Below, piece by piece: positions 14,789 through 21,974 of a stretch of DNA of 30,621 nucleotides. Positions within the stretch are counted from its first letter, which is position 1. Every line of letters begins with the position of its first letter. This DNA comes from UBA1258 sp963643225 (GTDB taxonomy: Bacteria; Bacillota; Clostridia; Lachnospirales; Lachnospiraceae), in assembly GCA_963643225.1 (NCBI GenBank), contig CAVIIX010000024.1, forward strand, positions 1 to 30,621. The letters are read 5' to 3'. Below the pieces are notes generated by a model, which was given only the letters and a program-made list of their open reading frames with translations, was not told where the DNA came from and did no database searches. A program made the position numbers and the translations under genes.

Positions 14789-15712
14789 ATGAGCATTAAA
14801 TTTGATGACATCATTAGCAAGGTTACAACTTTCCCTACAAAAACAGTTGCAGTTGCATGTGCCGAGGACACCGCAGTTCTTGAGGCAGTCAGAGCAGCAA
14901 AAGAAAAGAATATTGCCAATGCAATTTTAGTTGGTGACAAAGACAAGATTGAAGCCATTGCAAAGGAAATGAACATGGACCTTTCAGGCTATGAAATTAT
15001 CGATGCAAAGGATGCAATGGAAGCTGCTTTAACAGCAGTTAAGCTTGTACACGATGGCAAGGCAGATATTTACATGAAGGGTCTTATTGATTCTAAGTCC
15101 TTCTTAAAGGGTCTTCTTGACAAGGAAGTAGGTCTTCGTAATCCAAACGTCAAGACTCTTTCTCATGTATGCGTATTTGAAATTAAGGGCTTTGACAAGC
15201 TTTTCTTCTTAACAGACGTAGCCTTCCTTCCTTATCCTACACTTGAACAGAAGGTTGACATCATCAATAACACCGTTAAGGTATGTAATGCCTGCGGTAT
15301 TGAAAACCCAAAGGTTGCACCTCTTGCTACGGTTGAAGTTGTTAATCCAAAGATGCCCTGTACCGTTGAAGCAGGCGAGCTTACAGCAATGTGCGAACGC
15401 GGCGAAATTACAGGCTGTATCGTAGACGGCCCCTTATCCATGGACCTTGCAATCGATCCTGAAGCTGCCAGGCATAAGGGCGCTACAGACCGTAAGATTC
15501 AGGGGGATGCAGATATTCTTCTTTTCCCTGATATTCATGCAGGCAACCTTGTATACAAGACTCTGGTACACACAACAGAGGTTAAGAACGGCTGTATCTT
15601 AACTGGTACTTCAGCTCCCGCTATTCTTACAAGCCGCTCAGATACCTTTGAAGTAAAGCTTAATTCCATTGCTTTGGCTGCAGTTGTAGCTGAATCCATG
15701 AAGAAAAACTAA
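14789..15712 (+). CDS. ptb: Phosphate butyryltransferase
   Basis: This converts butyryl-CoA and phosphate to butyryl-phosphate and CoA. The 307-residue protein belongs to the phosphate acetyl/butyryltransferase family, with AYMKGLIDSKSFLKGLL-like KGLIDSKSFLKGLLDKE, LSHVCVFE, and the C-terminal LLFPDIHAGNLVYKTL and LTGTSAPAILTSRSD. Its pairing with buk separates it from phosphate acetyltransferase. ATG follows AAGGAGG. Butyrate is therefore made with ATP gain rather than only by a CoA-transferase. Confidence 0.94.
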   Translation: MSIKFDDIISKVTTFPTKTVAVACAEDTAVLEAVRAAKEKNIANAILVGDKDKIEAIAKEMNMDLSGYEIIDAKDAMEAALTAVKLVHDGKADIYMKGLIDSKSFLKGLLDKEVGLRNPNVKTLSHVCVFEIKGFDKLFFLTDVAFLPYPTLEQKVDIINNTVKVCNACGIENPKVAPLATVEVVNPKMPCTVEAGELTAMCERGEITGCIVDGPLSMDLAIDPEAARHKGATDRKIQGDADILLFPDIHAGNLVYKTLVHTTEVKNGCILTGTSAPAILTSRSDTFEVKLNSIALAAVVAESMKKN

Positions 15713-15729
15713 TAAAAAGGAGACTCGTT

Positions 15730-16797
15730 ATGGCAATCAGAAGCCTTATTATTAATCCCGGTTCCACTTCCACAAAAATAGGTGTATTTGAAGACGAAAC
15801 TCAGATTTTAGACAAGACTCTTCGTCATTCAACAGAAGAAATCAATCAGTATCCAAATATCTTCGCTCAGAAGGATTTCCGTAAGAGCATGGTGCTTGAG
15901 GCCTTAGAGGAAGAAAATATTGATATTAAATCCTTAAACGTAATCGTAGGAAGAGGCGGTTTACTTAAGTCTATTCCCGGCGGTACCTACGCTGTTACAG
16001 ATGCTCTTTTAAACGATTTGATTCACCCTGTACAGGGCGAGCATGCATCCAATCTTGGCGGTATTTTAGCAAGAGAAATCGGTGATTCCATAGGTGTTCC
16101 TTCCTATATAGTTGACCCTGTAGTTGTAGATGAGCTTGAGCCTGTTGCAAGAATTTCAGGCGTTCCTGAAATTGAAAGAGTATCCATCGACCATCCTCTT
16201 AATCAGAAGGCTATGGCCAGAAGATATGCGAAGTCTGTCGGAAAGAAATACGACGAAGTAGACGTAATCGTAGTGCATATGGGCGGCGGTACATCCTGCG
16301 GTGTACACTCAAAGGGCCGCATGATTGATGTATATGCAGCATTAAACGGCGATGGTGCTTTTTCACCAGAAAGAGCAAACGGCATCCCCGCTAAGGCATT
16401 GGTGGATTTATGCTTTTCAGGCAAATATACCTACGCTGAAATGAAAAAGAAAATCGTTGGTAACGGCGGCTTCAATGCATACCTTGGCACCAACGACATG
16501 CGTGAAGTAAATAAGATGTGTGATGAGGGTAATGAAAAGGCTATCCTTGTAAGAGAAGCTTTTATTTACCAGATTTGTAAAAACATCGGTGCCTGCGCTA
16601 CAGTATTAAAGGGTAAGGTAGACCAGATTATTCTTACAGGCGGTATCGCTTACGGCAAGAACGTAACAGATGCAATTACCGAAAGAGTAGGCTGGATTGC
16701 TCCAGTAACCGTTTATGCAGGTGAGGATGAGCTTCTTGCTTTGGCTCAGGGCGCTATCCGTGTTATGACCGGTGAAGAAGAAGCAAAAGAATATTAA
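15730..16797 (+). CDS. buk: Butyrate kinase
   Basis: This transfers phosphate from butyryl-phosphate to ADP, giving butyrate and ATP. It is a 355-residue protein of the acetate/butyrate kinase (ASKHA) family: phosphate-1 motif INPGSTSTKIGVFED at the start, the VHMGGGTSCGVHSKGRMIDV block and the adenosine-site ILTGGIAYGKNVTDAI. It starts 17 bp after ptb with AAAAGGAG. A terminator follows, so ptb-buk is a two-gene unit. Confidence 0.95.
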   Translation: MAIRSLIINPGSTSTKIGVFEDETQILDKTLRHSTEEINQYPNIFAQKDFRKSMVLEALEEENIDIKSLNVIVGRGGLLKSIPGGTYAVTDALLNDLIHPVQGEHASNLGGILAREIGDSIGVPSYIVDPVVVDELEPVARISGVPEIERVSIDHPLNQKAMARRYAKSVGKKYDEVDVIVVHMGGGTSCGVHSKGRMIDVYAALNGDGAFSPERANGIPAKALVDLCFSGKYTYAEMKKKIVGNGGFNAYLGTNDMREVNKMCDEGNEKAILVREAFIYQICKNIGACATVLKGKVDQIILTGGIAYGKNVTDAITERVGWIAPVTVYAGEDELLALAQGAIRVMTGEEEAKEY

Positions 16798-16805
16798 ATA
16801 AAAAT

Positions 16806-16844
16806 AAAAAAGGCGTGGAACCGATAGGTTCTGCGCTTTTTTTT
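16806..16844 (+). terminator. Rho-independent terminator of ptb-buk
   Basis: AAAAAAGGCGTGGAACC pairs with GGTTCTGCGCTTTTTT around the loop GATA, followed by a T-run. The A-run at its left could also serve the opposite strand. Confidence 0.88.
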
Positions 16845-16845
16845 A

Positions 16846-16874
16846 TTGAAGATAAGGCCTCTTTCTGTTAAAAT
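16846..16874 (+). promoter_or_regulatory. Promoter of secA-prfB
   Basis: TTGAAG (16846-16851), 17 bp, TAAAAT (16869-16874) preceded by TG at 16866-16867 (extended -10-like). It starts right behind the buk terminator and leaves a leader of about 43 nt. Confidence 0.6.
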
Positions 16875-16923
16875 AAAGTTTGGTTTATTATGCAAATTTA
16901 TAAAAACCGAAAGGACAGATTTA

Positions 16924-19491
16924 ATGAAAATAATTGACAAGGTATTCGGCACTCACTCAGAGCGCGAGGTTAAGAAAATAATGCCCCTTGTAAAGGCAGT
17001 TGAAGACTTAAGACCTCAGATGATGGAATTATCCGATTCAGAACTTCAGGGTAAGACCCGTGAATTTAAAAAGCGTATAGAAGAAGGCGAGACACTTGAC
17101 GATTTACTTGTAGAGGCATTTGCCGTTGCAAGAGAGGCTACCCGCCGTGTTATTCATACAGAGCACTATCCGGTACAGATTATGGGTGGTATCATTCTTC
17201 ACCAGAACCGTATCGCGGAAATGCGTACAGGTGAAGGTAAGACTCAGACAGACATACTGCCTGTATATTTAAATGCACTGGAGGGTAAAGGCGTTCACGT
17301 AGTAACTGTTAATGAATACCTTGCAAAGCGTGATGCTGAATGGATGGGCGAGGTACACAGATTTTTGGGCCTTACCGTAGGCGTTTCTTTAAATGCCATG
17401 AATCCTGAAGAAAAGAAGGCAGCCTATGCCTGCGACATTACCTACGTTACAAACAATGAATTAGGCTTTGACTACCTTCGTGACAATATGGCAATTTACA
17501 AAAGAGATCTTGTATTAAGGGATTTAAATTATGCAATCATCGACGAGGTTGACTCTATTTTAATCGATGAAGCAAGAACACCTTTGATTATTTCAGGTCA
17601 GGGTACAAAATCCACAAGCATTTACCAGATGGCAGATGTACTTGCAAAGCAGCTGCACCGTGGCGCAGATATTGCTGAAGTGGGCAAGCTTGACATGATT
17701 TTGGGCAACGTTCAGGAGGAAACCGGCGATTACATTGTAAATGAAAAGGATAAGGTAATTACTCTTACAGAGCACGGTGTTGCCGAGGCAGAACGCTTCT
17801 TCCACATTGATAACCTCGCAGATTCCAACAACATGGAAATCCAACACTGTATCATTACAGCCCTTAAGGCAAATAACCTTATGGTGCGTGATAAAGACTA
17901 TATTGTCAAGGATGGTGAGGTTGTCATCATTGACGAATTTACAGGTCGTATAATGCCCGGTCGTCGTTATTCAGACGGTTTACATCAGGCTATTGAGGCT
18001 AAAGAAAACGTCAAGATTAAGCGTGAATCAAAGACTCTTGCCACAATCACCTTCCAGAACTTCTTTAATAAATATAAAAAGAAAGCCGGCATGACCGGTA
18101 CTGCTTTAACGGAAGAACAGGAATTCAGAGACATTTACGGCATGGACGTTGTGGAAATCCCCACAAACCGTCCGGTTGCCAGAATCGACATGGAAGATTC
18201 CGTATACATTACACGTAAAGAAAAGCTTGATGCCATTGTAAATGACATTGCAAAAACTCATGCAACAGGACAGCCAGTATTGGTAGGTACCGTTACGATT
18301 GACGCTTCCGAAGAGCTTTCAAGACTCTTAAAGAAGCAGGGCATTCAGCATACGGTCTTAAATGCCAAATTCCATGAAATGGAAGCCGAAATCGTAGCAA
18401 AGGCCGGCGAGTTCGGCGCGGTTACCATCGCTACAAATATGGCAGGTCGTGGTACTGATATTAAGCTTGACGAAAAGTCAAGAGCAGCAGGCGGCTTAAA
18501 GGTAATCGGTACTGAAAGACATGAATCCCGTCGTATCGACAATCAGTTAAGAGGTCGTTCCGGTCGTCAGGGTGACCCTGGTGCATCCAAATTCTACATT
18601 TCGCTTGAAGACGATTTAATGAGACTTTTTGGCTCAGAGCGTACCAAGCAGATGTTCCAGTCTCTTGGTCTTGAATATGGGCAGGAAATCCAGCATTCAA
18701 TGGTTTCAAAGGCTATCGAAAAGGCCCAGAAGAAGATTGAGGAACGTAACTTTGAGACACGTAAGCGCCTTCTTGAATATGACCAGGTTATGAACGAACA
18801 GCGTGAAATCATTTACGCAGAAAGAAAACGCGTTCTTGAAGGCGAAAGCATGAGAGACGTGGTATACAAGATGATTACAGACATTGTGGAAATGGCGGTT
18901 GATCAGGTAATCGGTGAAGACCAGTTAAAGGAAGACTGGGACTATGCTGAATTAAACCAGCTTTTATTATCCATCGTGCCCATTCAGCCCGTTACCCTTG
19001 ACAGAGTAAGAGGCAAGAAGAAAAACGAGCTTAAGCAGCAGCTTAAGGAAGAGGCAGTTAAGCTTTATGAAGCAAAAGAAGCCGAATTCCCTCAGCCTGA
19101 AATAATAAGAGAATTAGAGCGCATCGTATTACTTAAATCCATCGACTCAAAGTGGATGGTACACATTGATGATATGATGCAGTTAAGAGACGGTATCGGT
19201 CTTGTGGCTTACGCTCAGAAGGATCCCGTTCAGGAATACAAGGCAGAAGCTTATCAGATGTTTGAGGAAATGACTCAGAACATTAAGGAACAGACAGTTA
19301 CAATGCTTAACCATGTTCATGTGGGCAATTCAATGGAACGTGAACAGGCTGCCAAGGTGACAGGTACCAACAAGGATGATACCCTTACAAAAGCTCCGGT
19401 TAAAAATGCGGAGAGACGTATTTATCCTAACGATCCCTGCCCCTGTGGTTCAGGTAAAAAATATAAAATGTGCTGTGGAAAAAATAGATGA
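16924..19491 (+). CDS. secA: Preprotein translocase ATPase SecA
   Basis: SecA drives secretory proteins through SecYEG using ATP. I take the ATG at 16924 (MKIIDKVFGTHSEREVKKI) after GAAAGGAC; an in-frame ATG at 16846 would add 26 unlike residues that overlap the promoter. The product has 855 residues. Walker A is MRTGEGKTQ (about 100-108), Walker B DEVDS at about 207, the second motor domain has TNMAGRGTDI and QLRGRSGRQGDPG, and the C-terminus ends in the zinc-binding CPCGSGKKYKMCCG that contacts SecB or ribosomes. It overlaps prfB by 4 bp. Confidence 0.97.
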   Translation: MKIIDKVFGTHSEREVKKIMPLVKAVEDLRPQMMELSDSELQGKTREFKKRIEEGETLDDLLVEAFAVAREATRRVIHTEHYPVQIMGGIILHQNRIAEMRTGEGKTQTDILPVYLNALEGKGVHVVTVNEYLAKRDAEWMGEVHRFLGLTVGVSLNAMNPEEKKAAYACDITYVTNNELGFDYLRDNMAIYKRDLVLRDLNYAIIDEVDSILIDEARTPLIISGQGTKSTSIYQMADVLAKQLHRGADIAEVGKLDMILGNVQEETGDYIVNEKDKVITLTEHGVAEAERFFHIDNLADSNNMEIQHCIITALKANNLMVRDKDYIVKDGEVVIIDEFTGRIMPGRRYSDGLHQAIEAKENVKIKRESKTLATITFQNFFNKYKKKAGMTGTALTEEQEFRDIYGMDVVEIPTNRPVARIDMEDSVYITRKEKLDAIVNDIAKTHATGQPVLVGTVTIDASEELSRLLKKQGIQHTVLNAKFHEMEAEIVAKAGEFGAVTIATNMAGRGTDIKLDEKSRAAGGLKVIGTERHESRRIDNQLRGRSGRQGDPGASKFYISLEDDLMRLFGSERTKQMFQSLGLEYGQEIQHSMVSKAIEKAQKKIEERNFETRKRLLEYDQVMNEQREIIYAERKRVLEGESMRDVVYKMITDIVEMAVDQVIGEDQLKEDWDYAELNQLLLSIVPIQPVTLDRVRGKKKNELKQQLKEEAVKLYEAKEAEFPQPEIIRELERIVLLKSIDSKWMVHIDDMMQLRDGIGLVAYAQKDPVQEYKAEAYQMFEEMTQNIKEQTVTMLNHVHVGNSMEREQAAKVTGTNKDDTLTKAPVKNAERRIYPNDPCPCGSGKKYKMCCGKNR

Positions 19492-20597
19492 TTATATTAG
19501 ACAATCTTAAAACAGAGGCTCTTGGTTACCGGGAGCCCCTTAATGAATTAGCCTCTTCCCTTCACTTAGAGGATAATGACAAAAGAATTGAAGAGCTTGA
19601 AAGGGAAATGGAAGCTCCGGGCTTTTGGGATAACCCTGATAAAGCCAATAAGCTTACCATTGAATTGAGAAATTTACAAAATGTCCGTGACACAGTTAAA
19701 GGCTTAAAAGGTCAGCTTGAGGATGTTTTGACCTTAATCGAGATGGGCGAGGATGAAACAGATGAATCCTACCCGGATGAAGTAAGAGCAGAGCTTGATT
19801 CCTTTATAGAAAAATTTGAAGAATTAAGAATTTCGAATTTGTTAAGCGAAGAATACGATAATGCAAATGCTATTTTACGTCTTAATGCAGGTGCAGGCGG
19901 TACCGAATCCTGCGACTGGGCAGGAATGCTCTATAGAATGTATACACGCTGGGCAGAAAGAAAGGGCTTTTCAGTCGAAGTGCTTGATTTCCTTGAAGGA
20001 GATGAGGCCGGCATTAAAAACGTTACCTTCCAGATTAATGGTCTTAACGCTTACGGCTATATGAAGTCAGAAAAGGGTGTACACAGACTTGTACGTATTT
20101 CTCCATTTAATGCTCAGGGCAAGCGTCAGACTTCCTTTGTATCAATGGACGTAATGCCAGATATTGAAGAGGATCTTGATATTGATATTCCAGAAGAGGA
20201 TATGAGAATTGATGTATTCCGTTCTTCAGGCGCAGGCGGTCAGAAGGTTAATAAAACTTCCTCAGCTATTCGTATCACCCATCTTCCTACGGGTATTGTG
20301 GTACAGTGTCAGAATGAACGAAGCCAGTATCAGAACAAGGATAAAGCAATGCAAATGTTAAAGGCAAAGCTTTATTTACTCAAGAAAGAGGCAAACGCCG
20401 AAAAGCTTTCCGATATAAGAGGCGAGGTAAAGGAAATCGGCTGGGGCTCACAGATTCGTTCCTATGTATTACAGCCCTATACAATGGTAAAGGACCACCG
20501 TACAAATGTAGAAAACGCAAATGCCCAAGCAGTCCTTGACGGCGATCTTGATATGTTTATAAATGCCTATTTAAAATGGAATAATGCTAATAATTAA
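19488..20597 (+). CDS. prfB: Peptide chain release factor 2
   Basis: RF2 ends translation at UGA and UAA. The 369-residue frame is continuous. SPF at residues 205-207 is the stop-codon recognition tripeptide and GGQ at 250-252 triggers peptide release. In many bacteria prfB needs a +1 frameshift at CTT TGA near codon 25; here the corresponding place reads TCC CTT CAC TTA GAG (SSLHLE) and no frameshift is needed. The start ATGA overlaps the secA stop. The 3' end overlaps the converging membrane-protein gene by 11 bp; a CAGAGCC...GGCTCTG hairpin with a T-rich tail (20604-20647) inside that gene may serve as terminator. Confidence 0.96.
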   Translation: MIILDNLKTEALGYREPLNELASSLHLEDNDKRIEELEREMEAPGFWDNPDKANKLTIELRNLQNVRDTVKGLKGQLEDVLTLIEMGEDETDESYPDEVRAELDSFIEKFEELRISNLLSEEYDNANAILRLNAGAGGTESCDWAGMLYRMYTRWAERKGFSVEVLDFLEGDEAGIKNVTFQINGLNAYGYMKSEKGVHRLVRISPFNAQGKRQTSFVSMDVMPDIEEDLDIDIPEEDMRIDVFRSSGAGGQKVNKTSSAIRITHLPTGIVVQCQNERSQYQNKDKAMQMLKAKLYLLKKEANAEKLSDIRGEVKEIGWGSQIRSYVLQPYTMVKDHRTNVENANAQAVLDGDLDMFINAYLKWNNANN

Positions 20598-21429
20598 ACC
20601 AATCAGAGCCTTCAGAATTTTCTTTTGCAGGCTCTGAATTTTCTTTTGCAGACTCTGAATTTTCTTTTGCAGACTCTGTATCGTCATAGGGAAGAGTTAC
20701 CTCCTCACATATGGCATCCAGGTAGAAATTTGTAAGTAAAACCCTGTAATAGGCCGCTACCCAGAATATTCCCACAAAGCAGGCGCAGAAGCCTAAAATA
20801 AATAAAGGCAGTGCTGAAAGGCAGAGAAGAATGTATCTGCCTTTTTTCTTTTGCATAAGATGCATGCTTTCACGTAAGATTTCCAAAACGCTTAAATCAG
20901 GGTTATCGTTTAGCACGAAGAAGCTTAAGCCAAAGAAAAGATTTGCGGTTAACATAAGTAAAAAGTCAAAGCCGTAAATTAAAAGGCTTGCGGTTTCATA
21001 GGCGCTTTCTGGGATTGTGATGATTTCAACGCTTATTAAAACTGCAGGGATGCTTGAAAGGATGCTAGCAAGCGTAAATACACCCTGAATTAAAATCGCC
21101 TTGTCCGTTTCGTGCCTGAAACCGTGAAATATGCCTGAAGCCTTAAGGGGCTGGACATTTCGCACGAAATCCAAATAAAAATGGCTCTGACCGTACAATA
21201 AAATACCTGTAAGAAGGTCAATGACAATCGAAATTACAAAACGTAAAAGGTAGGTGCGGATACTGCCTGTGTAGGCGGATTCAGCAAGGCTTAAGGCAAA
21301 AAGCTGAATGATGCTTATGGTTATGGTAACAAACATTGCTATTGAATATCTGCCCACAAGCTGTCCCTTTGCATTTGAACGGATTTCCTTTAAAGTCTTT
21401 TTTTTGTAATTATTATTATAAGCCGACAA
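20587..21429 (-). CDS. DUF975-type multi-pass membrane protein
   Basis: This 280-residue integral membrane protein resembles the DUF975 family, whose function is unknown: KKKTLKEIRSNAKGQL at the N-terminus, five to six hydrophobic segments, and a YILLCLSALPLF...AAYYRVLLTNFYLD ending typical of the family. I prefer the TTG at 21429, because GGAGGTGA lies 5 bp upstream; an ATG at 21471 would overlap the preceding gene by 56 bp. With the TTG the overlap is 14 bp. The C-terminal tail has three copies of a 7-residue ESAKENS-like repeat. It forms a two-gene unit with the gene upstream. Confidence 0.8.
   Translation of the reverse strand: MSAYNNNYKKKTLKEIRSNAKGQLVGRYSIAMFVTITISIIQLFALSLAESAYTGSIRTYLLRFVISIVIDLLTGILLYGQSHFYLDFVRNVQPLKASGIFHGFRHETDKAILIQGVFTLASILSSIPAVLISVEIITIPESAYETASLLIYGFDFLLMLTANLFFGLSFFVLNDNPDLSVLEILRESMHLMQKKKGRYILLCLSALPLFILGFCACFVGIFWVAAYYRVLLTNFYLDAICEEVTLPYDDTESAKENSESAKENSEPAKENSEGSDWFNY
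20615..20677 (-). repeat. 21-bp tandem repeat x3 in the C-terminal tail
   Basis: The unit GAATTTTCTTTTGCAGACTC-type, 21 bp long, starts at 20615, 20636 and 20657, with single-base differences. It is a multiple of three, so the frame is kept, and gives a hydrophilic ESAKENS/EPAKENS tail. Copy number could vary between strains. Confidence 0.85.
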
Positions 21430-21835
21430 GACCGTCACCTCCATTTGGTTCTGACGAATCGTAGACGTCAAATAAATCCTCGTAGATATCGGAATAATCT
21501 TCGCCGTAATAGGATTGTGTCATTTCGTTTATAATGTCAAAGCACTGCTGTCTGAAATCGGCGTCCGAATAAAGCTTATAGAAGGTTGAACCAAATATGG
21601 AAAAACCGATTATTATTGAAACGCAGGCACAGCCTATGCCGATTTTTGCATCCTTGTCGATTTTTGGCTTATACCCCTTTGAAAGGATGGCAAACAAAAT
21701 TGAGAGGCATCCAAAGCCGATGCTCACATAGGGAAATGAGAAGAGCACGATTGCTAAAATCAGTGACGCAAAGCCAAAGGTTTTGGCCCGATGCGCTAGC
21801 TTTAAACGGGACTCTTCATATAAATATTTGTCCAT
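21416..21835 (-). CDS. Small membrane protein, DUF4190-like
   Basis: This 139-residue protein has two or three hydrophobic helices in residues 18-80 (FASLILAIVLFSFPYVSIGFG and IGIGCACVSIIIGFSIFG) separated by a short KGYKPKIDKD loop. An acidic, tyrosine-rich tail follows (about 90-139: YYGEDYSDIYEDLFDVYD). The layout resembles DUF4190-type proteins, but the match is only by pattern. The ATG follows AGAGG. It is translationally coupled to the DUF975-type gene by a 14-bp overlap, so the pair probably acts together. Confidence 0.78.
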   Translation of the reverse strand: MDKYLYEESRLKLAHRAKTFGFASLILAIVLFSFPYVSIGFGCLSILFAILSKGYKPKIDKDAKIGIGCACVSIIIGFSIFGSTFYKLYSDADFRQQCFDIINEMTQSYYGEDYSDIYEDLFDVYDSSEPNGGDGLVGL

Positions 21836-21885
21836 AAAAAACCTCTTTAAAAATATTCTTCATATATCTTATCATTCTTACAGAC

Positions 21886-21930
21886 ATTATACAAATAAAC
21901 GTTTTATAAATCCGAAAAATTTAGTATAAT
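21886..21930. promoter_or_regulatory. Divergent promoter region, -10 boxes on both strands
   Basis: TATAAT reads on the - strand at 21891-21886 (toward the small membrane protein) and on the + strand at 21925-21930 (toward tex). The + box is preceded by TTAG. Neither -35 is strong (TTTTAT at 21902-21907 for tex). Confidence 0.45.
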
Positions 21931-21974
21931 AAGGAAGTGCGAGGCACAAGATTTTGTATTAGTGAGGTTTATAA

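Noticed and set aside
16846..16923. Longer SecA start
   Set aside because: The extra 26 residues do not resemble SecA and overlap the promoter; the ATG at 16924 has a ribosome site.
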